From: an uncultured Saprospiraceae bacterium | GTDB lineage: Bacteria; Bacteroidota; Bacteroidia; Chitinophagales; Saprospiraceae | Assembly: GCA_937981555.1 (NCBI GenBank) | Contig: CALJOK010000017.1 | Location: forward strand, 124,001-188,000 | Reading direction: 5' to 3' | DNA: 64,000 nucleotides | Part shown: one piece after another, positions 53,668 to 61,299 of the stretch | Layout: each line of letters starts with the position of its first letter | Position numbering within the stretch: position 1 is the first letter of the stretch | The notes under the pieces: model-generated | The model's input: the letters and a program-made list of their open reading frames with translations, nothing else | What the model was told of the DNA's origin: nothing | Databases searched by the model: none | Position numbers and translations under genes: made by a program

Positions 53668-54591
53668 TTAACTCTCCCCAATTATCCTCTTAATCTCCTT
53701 AGCCAAATCTTCTGTAGGTTGAAAAATAACAAACTCAATTCTTCGATTCATAGTCTTCCCATCTTGAGTAGAATTGGAGGCTCTTGGTTCATATTCTCCT
53801 TTTCCAACCGTAGATAACTGGGAAGCATTCATATCATAATCACCTACTAATGAACGAACTACTGTGGCAGATTGAAGTGAACTATAATTCCAATTGTCTA
53901 GAAATTTTTTAGAACCAGGAGAAGAATTATCAGTATGGCCGACCACTTGAATTATCGCTTGAGGATGTCGATTTAAAATATTACTTACTTTTTCTAACAA
54001 TGTATTTCCGGAGGTGATAACCCGACTAGTACTTCTTTTTCTAAATAATAAATCGCTTGGAATAATTAAAACCACTTTGTCTAATCGAGTCGTAACCTCT
54101 ACGGAATTAAGATTCATTGATTGAAATTCAAAGGCTAAATCACTCGAAATTTGTTGGAGCATTTTTTTGTTACCTTCTAAAACTCCGTCTACTTCATTTA
54201 ATTTTTTTTGAAGGGCAGCGATTTCACTTTCCTTTGTTTTTATATCTTTTCTTAAATTACTCTCAGCGGTTTGAGAAGAAGAACCCAAATTAGTCATTTG
54301 AGATTCCATCGTTTCTATTTGTAATTGTAACTCATTTCTCAAACCAACTAAAATATTATTTTCTCCTTTTCGCTCGGCTAAATTTAATTCTAACTGTCTG
54401 CCTTTCTCCTCCGAAGTATTTAATTCACTTCGTTTTTCATTATATCTCTTTTGCCAATCGTCAACAATGCCTTCGTTGGTGGACTTCAAGGTTTGAATAG
54501 CAGCAAGATGTTTTTTCTTACTCACGCATCCAAAAATAAAAATACTGAAAACTAAAAGGGTAGGGGTTATTTTAAAAAAAGGGTGTTTCAT
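53668..54591 (-). CDS. OmpA-family coiled-coil lipoprotein
   Basis: Envelope protein of 307 residues from the ATG at 54591 (the longer frame uses TTG). A lipobox with Cys22 (FIFGC) anchors it; residues 30-160 are a long coiled coil (repeated Glu/Lys/Leu/Gln heptads); the C-terminal OmpA-like domain (about 180-290) has VVGHTDN with the peptidoglycan-binding Asp and MNRRIEF with the matching Arg. It thus links a membrane to the cell wall over some distance. Followed by the ADP-ribosylglycohydrolase gene. Confidence 0.88.
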   Translation of the reverse strand: MKHPFFKITPTLLVFSIFIFGCVSKKKHLAAIQTLKSTNEGIVDDWQKRYNEKRSELNTSEEKGRQLELNLAERKGENNILVGLRNELQLQIETMESQMTNLGSSSQTAESNLRKDIKTKESEIAALQKKLNEVDGVLEGNKKMLQQISSDLAFEFQSMNLNSVEVTTRLDKVVLIIPSDLLFRKRSTSRVITSGNTLLEKVSNILNRHPQAIIQVVGHTDNSSPGSKKFLDNWNYSSLQSATVVRSLVGDYDMNASQLSTVGKGEYEPRASNSTQDGKTMNRRIEFVIFQPTEDLAKEIKRIIGES

Positions 54592-54651
54592 AATGTGTTT
54601 AATTTTTTTCAAAATTATTAAAAATGCGGTAAACGGAATACTTTTTTTTGA

Positions 54652-54694
54652 AAAAAAAAGTGAGGATTGAACATTCCAATCCTCACTTTTTTTA
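54652..54694 (-). terminator. Terminator of the coiled-coil protein gene
   Basis: GTGAGGATTG pairs with CAATCCTCAC around a short loop, within A and T tracts on both sides; 13 bases after the stop of the coiled-coil gene. Confidence 0.9.
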
Positions 54695-54706
54695 TTGACA
54701 AAACCT

Positions 54707-55639
54707 CTATCTCAAACGAATAGTACTCGCTCCCAAAACTCCAATGTCAGTATAAACGATCACTCGATAATATCCTTTTTTCAATCGTTTAGCCAATTTA
54801 TGATTAAAAGATAAACGTTGATTCTCTTTGATATTAATTTCTTTTTTCTCCGCAGCAATAATCGGACTATCAGAATTATTTACTCGAACCGTCGCTTTGA
54901 TTGGATTCTCTAAGTAAATCGGATTAGAATTTTCATCAGAGATTACCATATAAATTGGTCGAACACCTTGATACTTTTGTGGCACATTAGTTAAATCAAA
55001 TGCAGCTTTAATAGATTTAGCTCTTCTACTTTTTGAAGTAACTTTTTCTCCTCTTCGTTTTTCTACTTCTACTTGAAAAGCGGTTGCCTTAAAATTGGAC
55101 AAAGTCAAATTGGCAATTTCTGATTGCATCGTTCTATTCAACGCATCCAAGGCGGCATTGTCATCTTTTGCTCGAGTTAAACTCGCTTCGGCAATTCCAA
55201 GTTTTTCACGTAGGGCAGAATTTTCAGTTTTTAAATCATTGATATTTGCCTCCAACTGAGATTTCGCAGCCAATAAAGCTGAGATTTGAGATTGCAAATT
55301 AGCATTATCAGTTGCAGTTGACTCTTGCATAGCAGCTGCAGCTTTTAATTTCTTGATCGTTGCATTTCTTCTTCTTACCCTTGTTTGCTCTTCTTCAACA
55401 GTTGTTGCTAAGGCAGCATTTTCTTCATTCAACACATTATATTGAGACTCTAAACTATCAACTTGTGTTTGGAGATCTATCTTTAAAGTTTCTAAATTTC
55501 CAACTTTCTCAGTCAATGATTTATTCTCTGCTTTTAATTTAGTCACCTGACCTCCTAGGCTATAACTTTTGTAACCTGTCCAACATAATAGCAGTAACAG
55601 GATAGCAGCGACTATGGCTAGAACATTTCTTGAATTCAT
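54707..55639 (-). CDS. Membrane-anchored coiled-coil protein
   Basis: A 310-residue protein from the ATG at 55639. One N-terminal membrane helix (about 6-22) is followed by about 150 residues of coiled coil with Leu/Gln/Ala heptads (LKAENKSLTEKVGNLETL is one such stretch), then a beta domain (about 205-305) with GVRPIYMVISDENSNPIY. The layout suggests an inner-membrane rod with a periplasmic head. Function unknown; it is next to the OmpA lipoprotein gene, also a coiled coil, so a joint envelope complex is conceivable. Confidence 0.72.
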   Translation of the reverse strand: MNSRNVLAIVAAILLLLLCWTGYKSYSLGGQVTKLKAENKSLTEKVGNLETLKIDLQTQVDSLESQYNVLNEENAALATTVEEEQTRVRRRNATIKKLKAAAAMQESTATDNANLQSQISALLAAKSQLEANINDLKTENSALREKLGIAEASLTRAKDDNAALDALNRTMQSEIANLTLSNFKATAFQVEVEKRRGEKVTSKSRRAKSIKAAFDLTNVPQKYQGVRPIYMVISDENSNPIYLENPIKATVRVNNSDSPIIAAEKKEINIKENQRLSFNHKLAKRLKKGYYRVIVYTDIGVLGASTIRLR

Positions 55640-55804
55640 AATTTTGTTTTTAATTTTTCTCAAAAAAGTAAAACGAAGGAATTATTTACTTCGTATGTTG
55701 GTTTGTCGAAACGAATTTAATAAAAAAAAATCTAACCATTACTTTTCAATGAAATTAATATGTATTTCATTTTTTGTAAATGTATTGTTATAAGAAAATG
55801 TAAA

Positions 55805-56845
55805 TTATTTATTCAAAAAAGCCTGCACTCTTGTCATGGCATTTTCGCGAACATTCACATAGTAAAAATTAAAATCAACAATGTGATAATTTTTAAAAGT
55901 GACAAAAATACTTCCTTTAAATTTTGGTTTGTGAGCCCAAAGAATTCCATTTTGGACTTTTGCATCAACTAAATTTTTTGTAAAGTTTTTCTCAAATTTT
56001 TGTAAAACAGTTCCCTTGTTTAATTCTGCAGAGGCAGGGGCAGAATCAGTTGTCCAAGTCAAAGGGTTGGTCACCGCAATATTATTGTTAGGAGAATAAA
56101 TTTTTGGTGTATGACCATATTTCCAAGTTCTCCAAGTGCAAAAGCAATTAGTCTCTTCAGGTGTTTCGCACACTTTTATATTTTGAAAAGTATCTCGCAT
56201 AATAGGCATGCCCACAAGGTAAGCCGCTACCAAATTTTCTTGCAATTCTTTTCCATCAAAATAATCTTTTAATAATTGTGTCGCATGATTCGTCCCTTGA
56301 CTGTGAGAAGCGATCACAATCGGTCGTCGTTTTCCAGTAGTAGAATTGATCGGATTATAGTTTTTTAAATAAAATTCAAAAGCAGACTTTACGTCCGAAT
56401 AAGCCAATCCAAACGCTTTCTTTGCAGCCATCTTATCTTCAGTATAATAAGCTTCAATATGTGCTTGGCGATACCGCGGAGCATAAATTTTACCTGCTCC
56501 ATTAAAAGCACTTGCTTGATTTAAAATGGTGCCATCGTCAGTTGTTTTATTTAATTTCGAATTATCGGTGGGAGCATTCCATAAAGTATTGCCTCTTTTT
56601 TTAGTATAAGTGGTAGGGTGGAGCCAAAATACATCTGCCTCTGCCGTTGCTTGCAAATCCAATAAAGATGGATCAGGTGTTCGATCTGCTTGATCATTTT
56701 CTGTTGGTAACGCAGCCCAATTTTCTTTTTTAGCATAGTCGGGAACTGTGGGGATTTGCATTTCAGCGTAAGCTCCTTTTGGAATTTTTGGAGAGCAAGA
56801 AATAAGTGTAAAGATGGAAATAAGGATTAAAAAATTTCGAAGCAT
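55805..56845 (-). CDS. DUF3089 lipoprotein, alpha/beta-hydrolase-like
   Basis: A 346-residue lipoprotein (Cys17 in LISC). The DUF3089 family has the alpha/beta hydrolase fold: nucleophile Ser182 in ASHSQGT, preceded by a strand PIVIA; DVFWLHPTTY (71-80) and IYAPRYRQAH are family motifs. It may hydrolyse esters or peptides in the envelope; the substrate is unknown. Has its own minus-strand -7 box TACTTTTG at 56862-56869. Confidence 0.85.
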   Translation of the reverse strand: MLRNFLILISIFTLISCSPKIPKGAYAEMQIPTVPDYAKKENWAALPTENDQADRTPDPSLLDLQATAEADVFWLHPTTYTKKRGNTLWNAPTDNSKLNKTTDDGTILNQASAFNGAGKIYAPRYRQAHIEAYYTEDKMAAKKAFGLAYSDVKSAFEFYLKNYNPINSTTGKRRPIVIASHSQGTNHATQLLKDYFDGKELQENLVAAYLVGMPIMRDTFQNIKVCETPEETNCFCTWRTWKYGHTPKIYSPNNNIAVTNPLTWTTDSAPASAELNKGTVLQKFEKNFTKNLVDAKVQNGILWAHKPKFKGSIFVTFKNYHIVDFNFYYVNVRENAMTRVQAFLNK

Positions 56846-56861
56846 GATTTATTTTTTTTGG

Positions 56862-56869
56862 CAAAAGTA
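56862..56869 (-). promoter_or_regulatory. -7 promoter element of the DUF3089 gene
   Basis: Minus strand TACTTTTG, a TAnnTTTG match, leaves only about 10 bases of leader. No -33 TTTG at 19 bases. Confidence 0.5.
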
Positions 56870-57027
56870 GGATAAATGTTTTAAGAAAAAACCAAAAAAT
56901 AAAACGGGTAATTTCTTTTTCAAAACATATTGTTATTTAAATGTATTTTGAACTTTTGTATTCTCCTTAAAATTTACTTCTTTTGAAAAAATATAACATA
57001 ACTAAGAGAAAATAATTTTAAAAAAAA

Positions 57028-58185
57028 ATGACCATTCACCACGAAGATGCTAAAAAATTGGTTTGGGAAAAAACAGTAAAAGTTGAAGAGAATTCAGCTT
57101 ATTGGAATGGTCAACCACAAATTAAAGAAGGAAAAAAACTACCTCCCAAAAAACCAATCGTTGTTGAATTATTTTGTGGTTGTGGAGGCACTTCTTTAGG
57201 TTTTGAGATGGCTGGGTTTCACATTGCTTTGGGCGGAGATATTCACGCACCTTCTATCAAAACCTTTCAACATAATCATCCAAAATCTTCCACCATTCTT
57301 GGTGATATAAAAAAAATAAACCCTGCTCAAATTCAAGAAATTTTAGGAGATCGAAAAGTTGATGTTTTGATTGCAGGAGTTCCTTGTCAAGGTTTTTCTC
57401 TCAATAATCGAAAACGACATGCAGAAGACGATCGTAATTTTATGTACAAAGAATTTATTCGTTTTGTAAAAAAACTACAACCCAAATGTATTGTAGTGGA
57501 AAATGTTTCAGGCATGAAAAGCGCAGGAGACTTTGTAAAAGTTATTGAAAAAGAATTAAGTCAAGCTGGCAAAATGAAAGTGAAAAGCCAACTACTTTTT
57601 GCGCCTGATTATGGTGTTCCGCAAAAACGACAACGACTCTTTTTTATTGGTTTGAAAAGCCATGATTTCGATTTTTCCAAAATAAAAAAAACGCACGGTG
57701 AAGGCACAAAAAATAAATATGTAACCATCAAAGAAGCGATCGGAGATTTACCTTCATTGAAGAATAATGAATCGAAATCAACGTATAAAAAAAATCCTTT
57801 TTCGCTTTATCAAAAATGGGCTAGGAAAAACTGTAACAGTATACTTACAAATCACTTTTCTCCAAATCATCCAACTGCCACAATTGAAAAAATAAAAAAT
57901 ACAACCCCCGGAAGCCCAATGTATTCAAGGTATAAACAACGAATTCGATTGTCTTGGGATGGCTTGAGTCCTACGCAAGTCTCGGGAGGAATTCGACCGC
58001 AATTTCAGTTGGGACATCCAAAAGATAACCGAGGATTGACGATCAGGGAACGATGCCGAATCCAAAGTTTTCCAGATTCATTTGAAGTGAAAGGAGGGAT
58101 GGTGCAAGCAAGAGTGCAGACAGGGAATGCGGTGCCACCGCTATTGGCGAAGGCGATTGCGAAGGCGATAAAAAAGTGTTTGTAA
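57028..58185 (+). CDS. DNA (cytosine-5-)-methyltransferase
   Basis: A 385-residue C5 methyltransferase. Motif I is VELFCGCGGTSLGFEMAG (46-63); motif IV has the catalytic Cys120 in VPCQGFS; motif VI is VENVSGM; motif VIII is QKRQRLFFIG; motifs IX and X include RGLTIRERCRIQSFPDSF and GNAVPPLLAKAIAKAI. The target-recognition region between VIII and IX is short (about 110 residues), so a short recognition site is likely. A nuclease-like gene follows after a pair of hairpins; together they could be a restriction-modification system, though an orphan methylase is not ruled out. Confidence 0.93.
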   Translation: MTIHHEDAKKLVWEKTVKVEENSAYWNGQPQIKEGKKLPPKKPIVVELFCGCGGTSLGFEMAGFHIALGGDIHAPSIKTFQHNHPKSSTILGDIKKINPAQIQEILGDRKVDVLIAGVPCQGFSLNNRKRHAEDDRNFMYKEFIRFVKKLQPKCIVVENVSGMKSAGDFVKVIEKELSQAGKMKVKSQLLFAPDYGVPQKRQRLFFIGLKSHDFDFSKIKKTHGEGTKNKYVTIKEAIGDLPSLKNNESKSTYKKNPFSLYQKWARKNCNSILTNHFSPNHPTATIEKIKNTTPGSPMYSRYKQRIRLSWDGLSPTQVSGGIRPQFQLGHPKDNRGLTIRERCRIQSFPDSFEVKGGMVQARVQTGNAVPPLLAKAIAKAIKKCL

Positions 58186-58224
58186 TTTTTTTTGGCAAAA
58201 AACATAACTCAAATTACTTTCTAG

Positions 58225-58255
58225 TTTAGGCGGTTACTTTAAGTAACCGCCTAAA
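58225..58255. repeat. Perfect palindromic hairpin, copy 1
   Basis: 15-base arms TTTAGGCGGTTACTT and complement around one T. GC-rich core in AT-rich DNA, 40 bases after the methyltransferase stop. Confidence 0.85.
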
Positions 58256-58278
58256 TTATTGATAATCAATAGTGGAAA

Positions 58279-58309
58279 TTTAGACGGTTACTCGAAGTAA
58301 CCGCCTAAA
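58279..58309. repeat. Palindromic hairpin, copy 2
   Basis: Second copy of the same unit in the same orientation, 23 bases after the first; differs at two positions in the left arm (TTTAGACGGTTACTC) while the right arm is identical, so the stem has two mismatches or a G-U. Confidence 0.85.
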
Positions 58310-58350
58310 ATCGCTTTGACCTTTTTTTTTACAAATGAAACAAACATACC

Positions 58351-58893
58351 ATGCAAGAAATCCTCATCACCGACCAAATGCGAAACATCGCAAACCAAAA
58401 AACAATACATTTACATTTTGATGAAAATCGTGGACTCAGTAAATTTGGCTCCGAAAAAAAACGAACCATCGTCGGTTACATCGGCGAACAAATGGTCATG
58501 AATTTTCTAAAACTAGAAACTCTCGACGACCAATTTAATTTCGACTTAACCTACCAAGGGAAACGCCTCGAAGTCAAAACCATCTCCTGTAAATTCAAAC
58601 CTTATCCTCATTATTTATGTACGGTCAATTCTCATAACCTAGCTGGAATTCATAAACAATCAGCAGATTTCTATATTTTTCTTCGCATCTTAAATGATCA
58701 ATCCAAAGGATGGATTTTAGGATGTATTCCTTGCGCTGAGTTTTTTGAAAAAGGGAAATTTGTCGAGAAAGGTTCGCAGGTAGTTAAAGGGGTGCAATTC
58801 GTCAAAGCGAATGCGACGGTTCTTCCGATTAATCAATTATACTCAATGGATATTTTAAAATCAAATGGTACATTTATAGAAAAAAAGGAATGA
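58351..58893 (+). CDS. PD-(D/E)XK nuclease-like protein
   Basis: A 180-residue protein with a pattern of the restriction-endonuclease fold: Gly-Glu46 in YIGEQMVMNFL (helix 1), Asp65 in FNFDLTYQGK, then E74-V-K76 (KRLEVKTIS), the D-x8-ExK arrangement of PD-(D/E)XK enzymes; the strand and helix pattern after it (ADFYIFLRI, GWILGCIP) also fits. It follows the C5 methyltransferase gene, so it may be the cutting partner of a restriction-modification system. Related proteins also occur as free-standing phage or DNA-repair nucleases. The next gene overlaps its stop by 4 bases. Confidence 0.6.
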   Translation: MQEILITDQMRNIANQKTIHLHFDENRGLSKFGSEKKRTIVGYIGEQMVMNFLKLETLDDQFNFDLTYQGKRLEVKTISCKFKPYPHYLCTVNSHNLAGIHKQSADFYIFLRILNDQSKGWILGCIPCAEFFEKGKFVEKGSQVVKGVQFVKANATVLPINQLYSMDILKSNGTFIEKKE

Positions 58894-59330
58894 CTTATCA
58901 TTTAGCACAATTAAATGTAGCTCGATTATTATTTGATTTGGAAGATTCAAGAATTGATGAATTTCGAAATAATTTAGATCGAATCAACGCTTTAGCAGAA
59001 TCAACTAAAGGATTTATTTGGCGACTAAAAGGGGATTCTGGAAATGCAACTGAAATTCCTGTTGCACCAGATCCAATGATTGTAGCCAATATGTCTGTTT
59101 GGAAAAATGTTGATTCGCTCAAGGCATTTGCCTATGAAACAGATCATGTAGAATTTTTAAGAAAAAAGAAATTATGGTTTGAAAAACCCACAGGGCAATA
59201 CATGGTTTTGTGGTGGATAAAAGAAGGACATCAACCAAGTTTAGAAGAAGGTATGGCTAGACTGAAATTTTTAGAAAAAAACGGCCCTTCTAAAAAAGCC
59301 TTTTCATTCCGAAAAATAGTTGAACCATAA
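58890..59330 (+). CDS. DUF3291 domain protein
   Basis: A 146-residue protein made of one DUF3291 domain (YHLAQLNVARL at the start, SVWKNVDSLKAFAYETDH and FVLWWI-like YMVLWWIKEGHQP), a ferredoxin-like dimeric alpha/beta-barrel fold related to antibiotic-biosynthesis monooxygenases. Function unknown. Its ATG overlaps the TGA of the nuclease-like gene (ATGA), so the two are probably translated together. Confidence 0.85.
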   Translation: MTYHLAQLNVARLLFDLEDSRIDEFRNNLDRINALAESTKGFIWRLKGDSGNATEIPVAPDPMIVANMSVWKNVDSLKAFAYETDHVEFLRKKKLWFEKPTGQYMVLWWIKEGHQPSLEEGMARLKFLEKNGPSKKAFSFRKIVEP

Positions 59331-59417
59331 TTTTCTTTTCACGAAGAATAAAACCTAGCTAGAGAATCATAAAAAAGCCATAATAATCAGCCCAATCTGC
59401 GGCAAAAAAATCATAAA

Positions 59418-60179
59418 ATGAAAATCATCGACCTTTCCAAAACCATCCAATACAACGCTGGTGACCCTTTTTTTATGAAAGTGAAGATCAAACACAAAGC
59501 GCATCGAAAAGCGAAGTGGTTGATTCGATACTTAGGTTTACCGTTTCGACTTTTCCCAAAAAACTTTATTGGTTGGGCAGATGATACGATAAAAAATATG
59601 GGCGTACATTCTACGACTCACATCGATGCACCTTGGCATTATGGGCCAACTTGCGAAGGTAAACCTGCTAAAACGATTGACGAAATTCCTTTAGATTGGT
59701 GCTTCGGCGAAGGCATTGTAATTGACATGAAACACAAGGAAGACTTCGATGCTATCACCAAAAAGGATGTGCAAGATTTTTTGGAAAAAGAAAAATTGGA
59801 GGTCAAACCTAACATGATTGTTTTGATAAAAACGGGCAGAGACAAACATATGGGAACAAAAACGTTTTTTGAAAAAGGAACAGGAATGAGCGCGGAGGCT
59901 ACCGAATGGCTGATCGACCAAGGAATTAAAGTGATGGGAATTGATGCTTGGGGCTGGGATTTACCTTTGCCTTATTTGATAAAAAAAGCGAAGGAAACGA
60001 ATAATGCGGAATTGTTTTGGGAAGCACATTTGGTTGGTCGAGACAAAGAATATTGTCATATGGAGCAGTTGACAAATTTAGATGCGTTGCCATATTCGGG
60101 ATTTAAAGTGGCGGTTTTTCCATTGAAGATAAAAGGAGCGTCAGCTGCACCAGCTAGGGTAGTGGCGATGATGGAATAA
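59418..60179 (+). CDS. Cyclase-family metal-dependent hydrolase
   Basis: A 253-residue protein of the cyclase/kynurenine-formamidase family. The metal site is H64STTH68ID70APWH74 (HxxxHxDxxxH). Near the C-terminus, EAHLVGRDKEYCHMEQLTN contains a conserved acidic/His pair. Family members hydrolyse N-formylkynurenine or similar amides and lactones; which one cannot be told here. Stands after the DUF3291 gene on the same strand with 87 bases between. Confidence 0.85.
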   Translation: MKIIDLSKTIQYNAGDPFFMKVKIKHKAHRKAKWLIRYLGLPFRLFPKNFIGWADDTIKNMGVHSTTHIDAPWHYGPTCEGKPAKTIDEIPLDWCFGEGIVIDMKHKEDFDAITKKDVQDFLEKEKLEVKPNMIVLIKTGRDKHMGTKTFFEKGTGMSAEATEWLIDQGIKVMGIDAWGWDLPLPYLIKKAKETNNAELFWEAHLVGRDKEYCHMEQLTNLDALPYSGFKVAVFPLKIKGASAAPARVVAMME

Positions 60180-60193
60180 CCATCCTCCATGGG

Positions 60194-60210
60194 CACGGTT
60201 CCAAACCGTG
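60194..60210. repeat. Small inverted repeat
   Basis: CACGGTT and AACCGTG around CCA, 14 bases after the cyclase stop; GC-rich in an AT-rich stretch. A weak terminator or a dispersed palindrome. Confidence 0.6.
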
Positions 60211-60287
60211 TCACGGATATTTGAAAGAAAAAGATTGATATCTATAAATATATAAATACCTATATCTTAATCCAGAGAAAATAAATA

Positions 60288-60884
60288 ATGGAAAAAGGAA
60301 AATATAAAAACATTCTTCATAAAAAATATGAGGCTTTTAGTTTAGAAGAAAATCCAGTCAAACAGAAACTCCTTAGAATGGAAATACATTCTATTTTAAG
60401 GGATGTGGACATGCTGGATTCAGAAGATTTTTACATTTGGGGTTTAACTTTTTATATGTCATTTTTGGATAAAAAATATGATTCATTTGAGGATAAATTA
60501 TACGATACAAATTTAGCTTTAGAGAAATTTATTAAAGCTTTAGAACTAGACTCCGATAATTTTTTAGCATGCCTTTATGTGGCTCATTGTTTTCACGACA
60601 ATAAGGATTGGTTTAAAGCTTTGAGTTTTTATGGAAAAGTAAATCAACAAAAATTGAAAGAATTTCAAGTTTGGAGATATGTAAAATTGATTGAGCAAAT
60701 AGGCTACTGTCATTTTAAACTTGGTAATAAAGAAATAGGACGAAAGAAATTCGAAAAGGTTTTGACTTGGTATAAAAAATCAGAAATAGGAGAACTTGCT
60801 GTACCAACAGAAATGATTGAATGTCTTGACGAATCTGATCCTATAGTAAAAGAGATAAAAAAAATAGAAGATTATTTAAAATAA
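60288..60884 (+). CDS. TPR-like hypothetical protein
   Basis: A 198-residue cytoplasmic protein, nearly all helical. Two TPR-like helix pairs are visible (about 85-150; for example ALELDSDNFLACLYVAHC and WFKALSFYGKV), suggesting protein binding. No other motif. One base separates its stop from the next gene, so they form an operon. Confidence 0.6.
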   Translation: MEKGKYKNILHKKYEAFSLEENPVKQKLLRMEIHSILRDVDMLDSEDFYIWGLTFYMSFLDKKYDSFEDKLYDTNLALEKFIKALELDSDNFLACLYVAHCFHDNKDWFKALSFYGKVNQQKLKEFQVWRYVKLIEQIGYCHFKLGNKEIGRKKFEKVLTWYKKSEIGELAVPTEMIECLDESDPIVKEIKKIEDYLK

Positions 60885-60885
60885 A

Positions 60886-61296
60886 ATGATGAGCAAATCA
60901 AATTCTATAAAATACTGGAGATGGTTTATTTACATGATTTGTGGATTAATTATGGTACTTCCAATATCAGAAAGTGTAGAATTTTTGACAGAAGAATTGG
61001 ATAGAGAATGGCAAAATAATTTTGTGGTAAACACTATTGAATATGCGATTTTTGTACTTCCTTTAATTTCATTCTTATTTTTAATTCCTAGAATGGAAAA
61101 AGCTTTGAAGGGAATTTTTATTTTAATTTCTATCATCTTGGCTGGTTTTATATCTTATACTTCATATCTATCATTTGTTTTTTTAGCACAAGATTATATT
61201 CCTCATCTCGGAATGTTGTTAGCATTTTTCTTTTTTCCAATAGTCCTAATTAATTCAGTAATTGAGTGGAGACAAGATTCAGAAAACCAACCTTAA
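60886..61296 (+). CDS. Small membrane protein of unknown function
   Basis: A 136-residue inner-membrane protein with about four hydrophobic segments (about 12-26, 50-66, 75-95 and 103-123). Starts 1 base after the TPR-like gene; an ATG at 60889 is equally possible. No family recognised. It could be the membrane partner of the TPR-like protein (inference from gene order only). Confidence 0.6.
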   Translation: MMSKSNSIKYWRWFIYMICGLIMVLPISESVEFLTEELDREWQNNFVVNTIEYAIFVLPLISFLFLIPRMEKALKGIFILISIILAGFISYTSYLSFVFLAQDYIPHLGMLLAFFFFPIVLINSVIEWRQDSENQP

Positions 61297-61299
61297 TCA

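Noticed and set aside
57028-59330. Prophage or integrated element around the methyltransferase
   Set aside because: No integrase, terminase, capsid or tRNA attachment site is seen, and base use resembles the flanks.
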